Of a stretch of DNA of 64,000 nucleotides, positions 1 to 14,985 are shown one piece after another. The position numbers and the translations under genes are program-made. The DNA comes from Ptychodera flava (taxonomy: Eukaryota; Hemichordata; Enteropneusta; Ptychoderidae). Position 1 is the stretch's first letter. Each line of letters opens with the position of its first letter. A model generated the notes under the pieces. That model made no database searches. It was given only the letters and a program-made list of their open reading frames with translations, and was not told the origin of the DNA. Location of the stretch: NCBI RefSeq assembly GCF_041260155.1, contig NC_091940.1, forward strand, positions 28,452,151 through 28,516,150, written 5' to 3'.

Positions 1-14
1 TCCGACATCCTATT

Positions 15-270
15 GACTCGTAACAGCCTAAATGACATACTTCCATTTTTAGCCTTCAGTCTTCGCTTTCTCTTGGAGTATTGTTACATTGCTTACAAGC
101 CCTCTTCTCTGATATTTAAGGTTGATTGAAACTGGAGCTCTTGCAAACTGACTGTTCCTATCTTATGGCAGTATCTTAAAGACATTATTAATACTCCACT
201 TTGTCAGGGACGTAGCGTTTCACTTTTGAGGTGGGCGCTCAGAATGCCAAAACGCTTTTTTCTAAAAATT
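15..270. repeat. Low-copy repeat shared by the 3' flanks of copies A and B
   Basis: It aligns in the same orientation with about 37705-37960: both hold GTAACAGCCTAAATGACA, then TTGAAAC-GGAGC-CTTGCAA-CTGACT and TATCTTAAAGA-ATTATTAATACTCCA. A third, weaker stretch is at 845-1010. Most likely flank carried along by the gene duplication. Confidence 0.7.
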
Positions 271-360
271 TGCAAAGGGTTTTTAATGAATCACTGTAAT
301 AGTAATATATGATAATATAATATAATAAAATATAATATAAAATAATATAATATATCGGCA

Positions 361-562
361 AAACGTTACAGTACTTGTGCCTTTAATTTTTTTGAAATCT
401 CTAACGTTACTGTCATTTTTAACTTCCTAAATGTCAAAGAAGTATGTAACGCCTATCCTCCAAGAGTGATCCTAACCAAATTAAAAGGAAAATTGTTTAT
501 GTGTACAGACGGTGATTACAAAAGAACAAGGCATTACTTATCATGGAGATGTTTTCTTCCTA

Positions 563-640
<78 letters not shown>
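361..640. repeat. Dispersed repeat with TA-tract end, copy 1
   Basis: It matches the reverse complement of 12388-12680 across the whole unit: AAACGTTACAGTACTTGTGC, ATCTCTAACGTTACTGTCAT, ATCCTAACCAAAT and TGTTTTCTTCCTAGTATATA next to the TA run. The TA tract (564-639) is the shared end of the element. It is absent from the matching flank of copy B, so it inserted after the duplication. Confidence 0.75.
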
Positions 641-642
<2 letters not shown>

Positions 643-1201
643 CTGAATCAAAAAGTGATTTGTTAATTTCATTGGTTAAATAAATAACAGTTGATCCGCA
701 TCAATAAGGTGTTGCCGCCCCATAGAGAAAAAACTAAGTATAATTCAACAGTATTATTTTAATTTTTTTATAACCGATTAACGCAAAGATGTGCGTAATT
801 TCAACGACTATCTCTGAGGCACATTTTACCTTAGTTGAAACTTTCTCTTTCGATATTTTCAGTCCGTCGTTTGCGCTTTGTTATTGAGCATTATTATGTT
901 GAAGACGTTGCCATCTTGTCCTGTCTTCTATGTAAGTTGATTGAATCACGATCTCTTTCAAACTGACTTTACCAACTTATGGCAGTGTCTAAAAGTAATA
1001 TAATACTCACTGTTTACATAATAAGGAAGCAGTATTCAATTTTTAAGACGGTTAGTATAAAAGACAAAGGGTGGAAACAAACAAACCAACAATTAATAAT
1101 AATTATGAAATAATTCTCATTTACAATAAATTAATTAATTAATGACGTTTTTCAAACCAATTTTAATTAAGTCTCATTAATATGCTCTTGCCGTACATAG
1201 C

Positions 1202-1233
<32 letters not shown>

Positions 1234-2308
1234 CAAAACACTTCGTTCTGATTCAACAATAAAGTTTGTTTTATTCATTTTCAGTTACCGATCTACGGAT
1301 AGATGTGAGTACTTTCCAAATGATGTTTGGATAAGTGATAACCAACAGCTACTATATTAAGCATAATATCAAAACATTTAACTACAGCACTTTTAGATGT
1401 CATACCATGCCATGTTTCAGTTACTTAGGAACGGTTTCAAAAACCCATCCTTTATTACATCTCACGTCCAAGAAATATCCATGCTGCATAAACGTCATTT
1501 TGCTTTGCGAAGTGATACCTTATATTCTTGATTTTACGCAGAAGAGCGTTTGGAAAAGGTTGAAAGAAAATTAAGCCACCTAAGGCAAGGTATGAACAAA
1601 TCGATTAAAACTTTTCGTTTTAAAGCCCATGTAATCCTTAAGCACGAGTCAATCCTTCTACTTGTACTTGCACGTTGTATTACAACTATTCTACCAATGA
1701 TTATGTGTGATTACACAATTGAACACAACCAATTTGTAAGAAAAGTCTTGTTTTCAATGAATAGTACAAATGCAAGAGTAAACTGGAATAGTTAATCTAC
1801 AAACTAGAAAGCGAAAAATACGAAATGAAAAATACACTGTTGAACAGCATAATAGTATCTGCTATAAAGATATGAAATTGTAGTTACTATAATTGTAAAT
1901 TAACATCCTATTCTGCATACTGCTCATATCCACTTTCTTAACATGTTCTAATGTTCCTTTTTCTAAGTCGTAAATATATAATGATTTCATAAGCAAAGCA
2001 AAAGCTGAGCTGTCGGAGAAAATGTATGTGTTCATAGTTTGTTCTTCTGAAAAAGAACTGGCTAAATAAGGACAAACACTGTCAAAGAGTCGAATGTTTG
2101 CAATAAAAACAAAGTCTCAGCTTAGTTGTCTACAGTGTGTGTACGGTATTCAGTCATTTATCCTGTCATCAGAAGTATCTTCGTTACTCTAATGAATTTT
2201 GATACTTGAAATTGTTGCTTTTGTTAATAAACGCTAGTCTTAAACTTTTACATTTTTCAAAGCAAACGGGTTCTCGTTAGGAAATTATTCTTCTTCTCAG
2301 CTCTCTGT

Positions 2309-2392
2309 CTATTTCAGCAGCTCTCTCATTGGAGCGACATGATCAGGCGTCTTTTCTTCCCGTGGCACCGTGTCTTCAACATTAAAGAGGCC
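2309..2392 (-). CDS. RTK copy A exon 23: terminal exon
   Basis: Phase 0 after exon 22, acceptor AAAAAG. Reads [20 protein letters not shown] and PMRELLK, then TAG at 2309-2311. GLFNV is shared with copy B (39256-39294), whose tail is shorter. I saw no clear AATAAA within the next 500 bases. Confidence 0.75.
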   Translation of the reverse strand, partial: GLFNVEDTVPREEKTPDHVAPMRELLK

Positions 2393-5300
2393 CTTTTTAG
2401 TAAGAGCACATTGATGTTTGTGAATGGAAATGGTTCACATGTATCAGTCAAATCAGCATTCTAACACAAACATCCACCGGCAGCTCCGGGAAACAGTACA
2501 GCATATACTAAGAAAAACCAGCATATATTTTATCCCAACGTGTGTATATTATAGATAAGGAAAGGTACATGCAATATAACACACTTTTTGAATGCTTTTA
2601 CGTTATATTTCTAAAAATACTTTGTACCTTATATAAAAATTATGATCTTATCTAACTGGCTATGATCAATTAATTAATAACAACGCAAAGGCCTCGGTAC
2701 AGTCACATGCTGTGTATTTTTGTGAGTAGAAAAATGGGAAAAATCCTTATACTATCATGAAAATGTTAAATGTGTACCTCATGTTTAGACGAGTCTGAAG
2801 ACTGTTGAAATAAGGAAATGGCCTACGTTGTTCACAATATCCAGAAGTGTGAGAAAATGTATAATACATTACCTCTCCTTTCTCGAGAGCTTCGATCTCT
2901 TCAGTCACTTGCCTAGCAGATAGCCTAACCTGCAATGGGAACTCCCAACATTTCATCATCACTTGATATCTGTAAGAAATACGTTGACAAAGAATACCAA
3001 ATACTAAAGTTGTCACACGCGTATATTAGTATAAGACAAATGAAGTGTAGTTTAATGTAAATGGATTTCTTGAAAAGAAACATGACTCTGACCGAATGGT
3101 ATCTTGTGTAATTAATGTCACGCAAGACCCCGGAAAAAGCTTCGAAGCATCTGATACGCCGATAAAAATTAAGTACTTGTAACAGCTCTTAAATGTGAGG
3201 AAACGGATATAAAAGTCGCCGACTTTCTACATCGGCTATTTAACCTCTGACCCTGAATTGTATTTAGTGATATTTTTGCGCATTGTATCATTGATTCAAC
3301 GAGCGTTTTGTTTACATTTTTATTACAATGTTAACTTGTTTATTTTTACTAACAGAAAAAACCTCCTGTGATCTCTAGAAAGTCAATATTATGTCCGGTT
3401 GCTTTCTCGATTTTTTTTTTATCTGCTATCTGTAATTTATAATTTGTATGTGAGTTAAGATGAGATCACGATTTGTTACTAAAATGGTATATTTGGAAAA
3501 AACAAGCAAAATACGTACGCTTCGTAAGTGCATTTCTTTGGTTTTTCCAACTTTTCACCTCTGTTAATTTTACCAATAAACTCTAGGCCTGTCAAATCTT
3601 TACATGGATATTCGCCTGCAAAGGAAAATATAGATTTACTTATATTGTCATGATGCGTTCTAAATCATGTGGTCACGTTTCATTATCATTCACGTAGTAG
3701 CTTTATTATGCGACTTGGTTTCTTTTTGTCCTTGACGCCTTCATGGAGAAATACATCTTGTGTGTACTACACACAGTAAATACGTATGTTGAGCGGGTTG
3801 CTGATAAATTGAATACGAAGACAGAATCGTATTGATTAGCGAGAATATTATTGAGACTATAATCTTGCATAATTGCCTAGAGAGCTTTAAGGAACCTCAT
3901 CAAATCTGTAGTTTCCCGATACACGTAGGTGATGACGTCATATGATCAAATTTCTACATAACATGTTACTTATACATATGCGGGATGACATCAATTGATC
4001 CTCTCTTAAACATAGCTTTAACATGTACACAGTGATGCCAATGAGTATATTTTATATACATTTTATTTTTCCTAAACTTCGTAAGATTTTTAGTGGGTTT
4101 TCGTGGATGATATGAATCTAACTTCATATGCTTCCCATCATAGAACAAGAGTGCAAGAATAATAATTATAAAGCATGTGTAGAGGAGTACACAGGCAGTT
4201 TTGTAATTGCTTAAGAAGACAAATATTCACCATAGTATATTTTAAAACCGACACATGACAGTAATATAACTAAAGTGTTTTCTTTACTTTGCGAGTTTAA
4301 AGCTGCGATTTGCTTGGTATTATATATTCATGTGATGACTGTACCTCGAATATATTGAGATACGCGTGTGAGATGGAGTTTAATGATTGAGAACAGTGAA
4401 TGTCGGGCAAGATTGCTCACCTTGTGAACATACTTCCCAAAGAAGAACACCAAATGACCATCTGAAAAGAATAGGGATAACAAATTATACAGATTTCGAG
4501 AAGAAGAAAAAGGAGTAAAGAAAATTGATAAGATTGCGTTCACAAATACCTCAGGGCGCTTTGGAGACCCAGAAAATGTTCTCTAATTATTTTAAGCACA
4601 TGACAGTAATGTAAATAAAGAGTTTTCTTTACTTTGCGAGTATAAGAATCAAGAATCTCAAAAATACTTAAAGCCCCCCTTTCATGGTGTTGTAGGTCAA
4701 CGTGCATTATGGCTTTTGGCATGCTGTTGCAAAATCCATTTCTCTATTTTGTTTTCAGTTGACGTCTCTCAGATTATGCATTTTTTATTGGTAATGATAG
4801 GCAACCTTTGTCAGGTACACAAATCATAAAAGGAATTAGAAATCTATCTTCTTATCAACTGTAAGTAGACAAACGCCTGCACTTGTCTTCACAGAAACAC
4901 TTGACAAGTATTAACAAGTATTAAAATCTGCAAGAAGTGAATGTTTCGAGAAATTATTACCGTGATATTTCATTTCTGTCAATAATTTTATAGCTTGTTG
5001 TTTTTGTCGCATTTTTGTCATCACTTTATAGTTTGTCATTGTTTTCTACAACCTGATATTTTATTTCTCAAATAAGAAACACCTAATGCCCTGGTTATGG
5101 CATTCCAACTCTATAATAATATATCATTATGAAAATGTAAAAGACAAAAATATAAAATTACTTGTATTTCGGTCTGACTGCATATATATGTAATTTACAA
5201 AAGGTGAAATAGCCAAGGAAAATAGCCGGTGAAATGTAATGCGTAGTTGGTAATTTTGGGGGGAATTAGGCTAAAATTACCCGACCTTTACCATGTCATT

Positions 5301-8300
5301 TGCCTTTTGCATTTTGAAGTGAATCTTAGAAATATCGTACATTTCTTGAGACCGTATGAAAGAAGTTTTGTGAAAGATGGGAGCTCAAAAAGAAGTATAC
5401 GTTCCGCTAATTGACTTTTAGCCATATGCTTGATGAATTACTTACACTGTCGTCTGGTATAAATCCATAGAAAGGGGTCCCAAATCGCTTTTATTGGTCT
5501 ATTATTATCGAACTCCCCATTACAACATTATTGAAGCCCCCTTTGTGTTAGTCCCTCCGAATTTCAAAGTCCTCCAAAATAGCCTGATGTACCTTTAACT
5601 TCCTTTAATTATAAGTTACTTAGTATTAGTGTTTGTGAACGCGGCCTTACTCTATTGATGTTTATTTCATTTTGAATGTACCAGGAACGTGGGACTTATT
5701 TTACAACCATTAGCCATACAATTCTTAAATGTCTTCTAAGGCTTCTGAATTGATAATCCTCATTGAGCGAATCACCGGACGACAGTTCCTAAAATGAAAC
5801 GAGTTTCCTGTAGCTGAGAAAAAAATGTCTCAATTTCGACTAACACAGTATATTTAGAGTTCAATAAAACAGATGCATATTGAAACACACATCATTACGG
5901 CACGGATACAACATACCAGTTCTATATCCTAGCGATATCAACATTGGTCGATAGGGTCTGCCAAAGCAATACTGTACTTGAACAGACACAACAACCAAGC
6001 CTACTTGAAGTACATATTGTCATATTATGCTTATTTATTCTTTCATCTGTTCATTCAACATCTAATTATAACCTCTTGAAGTGAAAGATACAGGTATTTT
6101 ATATATTTTCATAAAACTCACACGTCACTCTTGAAGTAGAATAGTCCTCTCTTCAGGAATTCAGGTGGCATCCATTTTAATGGCAAAGCTACTTGTCCCT
6201 CGGCCTGAAGGTGAGTCCGAAAATACCATTAGTACACTTATGATGAAATTATCCAAAGAAAGTCGCACAAGAAATATTGTTGCCCTTTGTTGCACAGTTT
6301 CAAGCCATGAATACCTTCGCTATGCTTGGATACACGATAAAATATACATCTACAAACCACACTTCCATTCACCAATTCAAAAAACTATAGATACATAGAT
6401 TCAGTAGATGGAATGATACATAAATACATAGATACATAGATTCATGGATACATCCATGGATACATACATACATAGTTAAAAACATACATACATACATACA
6501 TACATACATACATACATACATACATACATACATACATACATACATACATACATACATACATACATACATACATACATACATACATACATACATACATACA
6601 TACAGAGAGACGGACAGATAGACACATATGCATGCATACAACAGACAGACAGTGAGACAGACATATCATGTGTATGTACGCATGTAAGGCGAGTATCTGA
6701 CATTGTAACGTGTTAAACTTACAAAAATGAATTTGACTAGTTTCTTAAGAATTGTTTAAGTTTAAAAACTTCTGATGAAATAAATGTGTTATTACACTGC
6801 GTTTGTTGAGGTTTTCTCTAAGGGTTTACTTTAAACGCTATTTTGTAAGCCCAATCGTTTTTAGCTTCAATATAGTTAGATAGAAAACAAAGAAGCTTAT
6901 TACCTTTACATACTTCTCCCTTAGATTGACAAACAAATTATGTCCATTTTGGTTAAACACATTTTAGCTTGTTATACTCGATGACCTTAGCCCTCCCATT
7001 TTACAATATATAATTTATGTCCATCACTTTGAATCTTTCAAAATGGTTACTTTTTGTATCTTAGTTACTCCTTTTAAACTTTATATGTTTATAGGTTAAT
7101 TACCAATAACAAAGTGCTATATGTACTGTTAAAATAAAATTTGAATGCGAAAAAAGTGTATTAAGTATGAATAATATGAATAAAATATCCAGAATCGAAT
7201 CGTGACCACGGCCGCTATGCCTTACAATCAGTATACGGTAGCCTTATTCAGTTACGTGATTAGCATGTTATCTCTGGACCACGTGACTGATGCCAATTGT
7301 CCAACCAGAATCATTCATGCTGACAAAGGGTTACCGGACGGAGCCGAAAACTACAGACAGTAAAACTTTTATTGGTGAGTCCAACGGTTAAAATGCATCT
7401 TGAAAAAAATAAAATACCATTAGTGAACCTAAGGCAATAGTAAGTAAGCACACTTTGTTTTGAGTCAACGCACAATACACAATTTCTCAGAATTTTCATC
7501 GGGTGGCTGTTTGCAAAGCAGAATCATGTCCTTAATTTTTTTCTTGCAATCGCGTAACGTTAACATGTACATTGATGATATGGCATTAAACTTGTCCAAT
7601 AATTATTTTCATTCTAAGGCAATACATTACCAGGTCAATGGGACATTTGTAATTTACAAATTTATCTACAAGGACCACCCGGAACCGAATATCATAAAGG
7701 GCTCAGCCCTTGGTGTAGCACTAGGGGTAAAGATTGGAATTTATTTTCGTATTGATTCATGATTATTAATAAAGGATAACATATGATTAATTGTTACTTG
7801 CTATATACGTTTGTGCTACCAATATGCCAAGCTCACTCTCTGATGACAACAGTTCACACACGTACACAATGTCAGACCCTGCCGTAGAGATTTTCTGTTT
7901 GTAAAGTGTTGGACATAAATTGGCAACCTGTTGTGCAAAACAAGGGACGTATTGTGCCATCATTATCGTCGCAATAATAACTGCACTGCCTAAATTCCAG
8001 AATTGCGAGCTGAAAACTAGCGTTCCGTCTAAATACTGGCATTTTTTGCATAAAGTTATTGACACAGAGGGCGCTTTTCTAAAATCCAATCCAAGCGTTC
8101 TTTGCGTATGTCCTCGTTCATATGCACGACAGTTTTCTCTCTATTTCTACTTTTTAGGCGTGATAGCAACGAATTTTTTTATCAGTAACAGGATAGACAA
8201 TTATAATTACCGCCTAATATAAGAGATATATTTTACAAATGGCATGTTATAAAGTAATACTTTGCACGTTTCGTGTTCGTTTATTCACGAGCACTCAAAC

Positions 8301-11300
8301 AAATGAATTAAGTCGGGTACACTACCGGTTACTCGCATAGTATATTATGAATCTGCGCATGTGTAGTCAGTAATCCGCTGGCGCGACTAATAAATTGTGA
8401 ACATCAGTTATAGAAATAAGGTATCACAAAAGTAAACAGGTTCACATAAAACTAGCAATTGTACCTTGTCTCTTTTAGGGAGATGAACCAAGTGTAACTC
8501 GCTTTGAATAGGCGACAGGCTTTTTAAGCGTATTCAAATTTTTATTCTAAAATAATACAGAGACAAAATTAAATCAGAGTCATCTTTATTGGCGAACTAA
8601 TAGCTAAACATGGGATGATACTAAAAATACATGTTTCTGTAGTGTACATCCACATTGAACTCTAATTCCATGGGACTGGTTTGTATCGCTTGCCACCGGA
8701 CTAAATTGGACGAATGTGCAGAAGATGTCTATGCCATGTGCCCGTTTTCTCTCATCCATTCATTAAGTGTTGGGATTCTTTTCCTTCAACGAGTATTACA
8801 ATGAAAACCGGCTATTTTGTTAGATAAGCACATTTTGTCAGATCCTCGCTTTAAACATGAATTGCACATGTGTGTACACGTACAAACAAATAAACGTACC
8901 TGCACGTTGCCATCCACTAATTTATCAGTCAATCCATCCGAGCCCTGCTCCTTCCCTCCCTCCATCTATCCATCCTTGAATTACTTAATTAACTACACTT
9001 TTAACTTACCCAAGGCACATTTTCGTATACTCCCTTTTCCACTTATATCTCTACTGAGGCCGAAATCGCTAATTTTGGCCACACCTTCAGCACACAGCAG
9101 TATATTTCTCGAAGCTAAATCTCGATGGACGATCTGTAATGTCATTGCCAGAGGAAACAAAAAGTTTGAGTTATGTGGGTCAGTTTTTACAAATTACCGA
9201 AACTTGTGTATTGCTAGGGCACTCGTTGAAGTAGTTTAAGTGGAATCTTCTTCTGGTTTTTTAATTAAAACTTTCAGATGAAACATAAACATTGCAAAAC
9301 AATATCGATTGATTCAGTAGTAAAAACCATCTAAGAGGAGCGGTCAAAAGGGCTGCCTTTCTGAATAAAGCCCGTGATATTCCAAAATAATGAAATGAAT
9401 AAGTAATAAGTTTTCGTTGGCATCAGAGGATATGAAGGGAGACGTTCAACGGTTTATTAAGCCTTGCAAGTCGATGGTGTCATCAAATCGGAGAGATACT
9501 TGCTGCATGCGTTGTTTTCTGGACGGCAGATAGCGGTGTAGTCACTTTATGATTTTTTGTAATGTGCTCTGTTTCTGGCAATAAAGTAGGCTTGGAAATA
9601 TTTAATCTGTTCCTCAAATACTTGCATCAAGCGCACATTCTATTTCTTTCACAACTTATGAATTCTAACTTGAATATAAATGTAAGGACCGATCCAAATG
9701 TACACAATAGCCATGAAAGAAATATTTACCCCTTTCTCTTGCATATATTGCATGCCGAAAGTAACGCATTTCAAAAATTGAATCAATTCAAGCCCTTTCA
9801 GTTTGGGTATCGTTTCACCAAGACGTCGAACATAATCGTTTAGATTGCCATCTATTGCATATTCCATCAAAAAGACCCGCTCATCTGTAAAAACCAAAAT
9901 TGAAAAGAGTAGAACTCAGTTTGAAGTTGTAATGATCATTAACGCTTCGGGGACTTATATTCGGACACTCAAAGCTAGACAATAATTTATTGGTGTACCA
10001 CTAATTATGGCTCATTTTGAAAGCTTCTGGGGGAACTAAACTTTTCGATTTCTTATTTTATTGAAAATCATTGATTGATTTTTTCGCCTTAGAGTAACAC
10101 AGTGATGGCAGCGTTTTTGAATTTCAAATAACAGTGAATTTCAGGTACTTTCAAATTGTCATTCTGGTACAAGCATTAGCAAAGTGATCCTCGATCTTCA
10201 TTTATGATTTGGAAACAGGAATATCAAAACATTTCCTTGAAACAAGTTTGAGCAAAAGTTTAATTTGTCAGTTTCGAGGCGTGTGCTGCCTAAAGTAGAT
10301 TTGTATCTTGCGATAATGCATGCTTCTCTTTCTTGAAGCATTCTTCCTTTCATCTTTTGCAAGCATGACCTTCCCCACGAAGCGGTGACGATCCAATGAG
10401 ATGACAAGGTAATGAATACGTTTAACGAATTACTACGCTCTAGGGACTGAAAACCGGCCGGGAATGTCATTTTCTATGATGCTTAAGAACATTAGGGCAT
10501 ATTCTATTTGGCTCTTTTGGCGATACCTTTTTTCACACTGTTTATTCATCAGTCTGCTGTCTACGATTATGCAGTTTTCGAATAACTTCCGGCACTGCAA
10601 CCACTTTTTCTATCCTTTTAAGTTATTTTTTATGAATGTTGGTTACTAAAGTTGTATAAGTATTCTTTATTGTTACGAATTAGGCTGGTAATATATATAG
10701 CTGAAGACACGGAAAAGATATTTTTATCGAAAGAAAACTTACCTCCTCTTAAAGCGAAACCTTTGAAATCAATTATGTAAGGTTGACCTTTTAGTTTTAT
10801 CAAACATTGTATTTCACGACAAAACAGATAGTTACGTTGAAGGTTGTTCAGACCTGATGGAAAAAGGATGGCATCTTGATTAATTCAAACTTAGTAATTT
10901 CTAGTGTCATCTTGATTAATTCAAACTTGAGTTATTGTTAATGTGTCGGTGGCTTGCGAAGAATTACAGTAAGAAAAAACTCACAAAGCGTATTCTGAAG
11001 TTCCAAATGTGTATCGGTGAAAAGATGAACAAAAAACTTATTAGGCAAGGCGTCGTGTATGCTTGTAGCTTTGCTCTTTACAGACACATACCTGGCAAAA
11101 GCTTTTTGATAGCTACCTCAACATTAGTATTTCGATCAGATTGCTTTAGAACACCTTTGTGCACTTGACCAAACTCTCCTTGACCAAGGACAGGTCCAGT
11201 TTTGGTGACATGTCTATACTGTACCTGCCATGCATTCAACTGCCTGAGCTCTTTCTGCGGAAATCAAAATTGCTGTGAGTTATTGGATTGTGGAACTGTT

Positions 11301-12384
11301 ATAGCATTTGATATGTCTGTATTTTGGTTCTTATGTGTCGAGCCTCATAGGCACTAAAGCAATCAAACATGGTATTAACTTGGCACGTATTTCAATGTCG
11401 GCCGTTGGTTAATGTCTTCATCACTTGCCAGCCGATACACTTGTTAACAATGTTGAAATTGCGATACCTTAGTAATAATGTTCCTGCTTACTAGTACCTT
11501 CGCAGGTACATTCTAACTGATTACACAATTTTCCTATTAAGAAACCCCTGTACCTTTAAGTGGACCGGAAAAATGTTAACAAAGTATTACATGCATGCAT
11601 GAAATTGATCACTTATCATTACTCCTACCTTTATCGATGCGGTTACTTCCGGTTCCTCAGTTCGTAGACGCTGGTAATCATTGCGTATACACAAACGCAG
11701 TATGACTATCGTGGTCGTTCCTATAACCACGACAAACACGGCAGAGAATATGATTGTCACGATGGTCCAATAATTGTTTTGCTTAGTAGACGCAACTGCA
11801 TAATGCCAAAAGAGAAAACAACTTACATTTTATATTAAGACGTCTCGTCCTGTGTCTGCATAGGATTCTGCTTGCTTGTTAACATTTGATTTGCTATCTG
11901 GATAAATTATACATGGATATTGTCTGTTATGCACAAGTTACAGCGTTTGGTTTTATTTGAATAGGGTAGGGCCCTGTCCGATGATTGACTGTTTAATATT
12001 GTAGTGCTGTTGTTGCCCTTCAGATTTTATATGCGTTTTGAAAGTTGTGTGCTGTTTCTATATTAAGGTGTTTTAAATGTTCTTGAAGTACAAAATAATA
12101 ACATATGTTGAGTAATCACCAGGCATCTATTATCAGCAGGCAAATGTCGTATTTGCTACATAGAAAACACCACGAGTCGGAATTTAGTTTACAGTCGAAA
12201 CCTTACACTTGTGAGGCAGTTCTGGATTTGCCGTAGCTTGTAAATGTCACTTGGCCTTAGGCCGATCACTTTATTTCCGAATTACATCACTGATATAACA
12301 CGTTTTTATATCAGATTGATCTTGTTGACTAATCTTAGTAATGGCTATACGATAAGCGACGATGATATGATTTACATACGAATC

Positions 12385-12462
<78 letters not shown>

Positions 12463-12712
12463 TAAGAAGAAAGCATCTGCAGTATAAGAAATGCTTTGTT
12501 CTGTTAACACTGTATTAATTTTCTGTACACGTAGACAGTTTTCCTTTTTTATTTGGTTAGGATTACTCTTGAAGGATGGGCATTACGTACTTCTTTGACT
12601 GTTTGAAAAGTTAAAATGACAGTAACGTTAGAGATTTTAAAAATGCAAAAGCACAAGTACTGTAACGCTTTGCAGAACCAGTGAGCGAAGATTAGGTGAT
12701 TCGTCTGATAAT

Positions 12713-12775
<63 letters not shown>

Positions 12776-12813
12776 TATATATATATGAATAAGAATATGA
12801 CTGTCACATTCTA

Positions 12814-12879
<66 letters not shown>

Positions 12880-14828
12880 GAATGAGAATGTGACTGTTTA
12901 CACATTTGCATAGTCTGACTATATTGTCTTTGGTTTTACGGTATTGAATGCAAGTAAACAACAAAGGGTCACGTCGTCAAAGTTGTATGAGTATATTCCA
13001 TACTTATAATGGTATTAAAAATAACTCAAATTACCTGCAACACATAGGCAAGCATGAGTAGAATTGCATAGAGCTTTTTCCCATGAATTACAATGACACT
13101 TCATTTCACAAAGTTGACCGCAATAACCCAGGTTACAATGGCACATTCCATTAGTAGCATCACACGAGGATGTTCCAGGGATCTTGCACAAGCAGTTGTT
13201 GGAACAATTTATCCCGAAAGTCCCAGAGGCACATTCTGGAAAAGGAAAAGATCATATACTTTAAACGACAATGTGGTATAGCATTTTTTATAAAGAAACG
13301 CGTGGTGTCCTCCCAAAATCTTGTGCGTCAGTCAGTACACATAGAACGGTCTGAGATATGAAATGTGATATAACCAGAAGCTCGCTAGCGAATAAATCGT
13401 ACATCACTTTTACTTAATTTTACAATGCTGAATATAAATCTACTGCATGCTAAAGTCAGTTTTGACCTTTGTACTTTAAACAGTAACTGAGAGCAGCAAC
13501 CAAAATTCACAAGTTTATTGGGGAGAAGATCTTAAAATTATTAAACTCACATAATCGTTTTAACATGAAACTCTCAACCTGTAATGGAGACCAATTTTAT
13601 AACTTTCTCTGTCAATAATAAAGACTTAGAGACTATTCTAGGTAAGAGATGACTTTCACAAATTACATATTATTTATCCACTACAAATTCTCCCGAGGCC
13701 TACAGTAGTTCCAAGTATTTGACATGTCGGGATAAACCTCAGACTTTGACTGGGGATTCAATTTACTGTGATAGCAATGATTTAGGGAAGTCTTCCCCAA
13801 CATCTATATTCTAGCAAAAGATTGTTTGTCGATACTTGCATTCCTTTAACGTTGTTGTCTTTGAAAAAAGTAACCGGAAGGGATTTATTTGGCATGTCGT
13901 TCATAATGAATCCCACACCAGTTGTCGGTGATTTTATAAAATCACTGATATCTATGAAAGAGCAGTAACGATGACCATCATATCAATAAAGTAACTTAGT
14001 TAAAATATCATAAATACCACACTTAGAATTGCAATCGTGGAGGATAAAACAAATTTTCCGAGTGTATGGCATAAGTTTCTCATATAATACTGTAATGGTA
14101 CTTCTAAACAAGAAAGATTCATTTTTATAACAAGGTCAAATACCGCACACGTTACATTATGGAATCTTAATCGAATATAACATAATTGTCGTAAGGGATT
14201 ACATAGAAATTGTTCTTTCCTTTTAATATTTAAAGAACGTTTTACATCCTGGCAAACTTCTGCGACAATGAAATGGAGGTTTTAAAACAAATTGGTGAAC
14301 TTTTGCTTATATATAAAAATATGCGATCCAGCCTGCTCAGGTAAATCAAAAATCGATCGCAATCGAATCATTTACTTTTATATTGAAAGTTATATATGGC
14401 GAAAGAAGGCGACAGTTGTAACAGTATCTCAATAACTTTATAACTTTACACACTCACAAGCATTATGGGATTGCAGTAACGGTGACTGAGTGGTCCAAGA
14501 AAGTTTGTCTTACGGTACTTCAGTGATTCATGCCTATCGGGGAGCCACTTTCGGCAACCTTCAGTAAGCCGATGCGTGAGCTACTACTGATTTACGATTG
14601 CACTAACTCGAATTAATCGTAATAATGTTACTTACGTTCATCACAATGAATTCCTGTCAATCCCGGCACACACTCACAGCCGTTGCTTCTAGTACAGGTA
14701 CTTCCATTCCGACAGTCGCAGTTATTTTCACATTTATGACCCCATTTATTTGGTGGGCAACCTTAAAATAGCGAGATCGGCAATAACACACTCAAGTGAA
14801 AACAAATTTCTCTCCCCTCCCTCCCCCC

Positions 14829-14859
<31 letters not shown>

Positions 14860-14908
14860 GACAGAAAGAAACATATACTCATCATCACAAATTTCTAATA
14901 TGTGTACT

Positions 14909-14985
<77 letters not shown>

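Larger units (their letters stand above)
1..2308. other. 3' flank of RTK copy A
   Basis: No gene is seen. It holds a low-copy repeat (about 15-270, with a weaker second copy at 845-1010), a dispersed repeat ending in a TA tract (361-640) and an AAAAC tract (1202-1240). Short open frames here have no coding features. Confidence 0.6.

Noticed and set aside
6369-6703. Long open frames of Met-Tyr-Val-Cys repeats
   Set aside because: They are translations of the (CATA)n microsatellite in all frames.
7787-8222. Two overlapping 100-codon open frames on opposite strands
   Set aside because: No conserved motif, no splice context and no counterpart in copy B; intronic to copy A.
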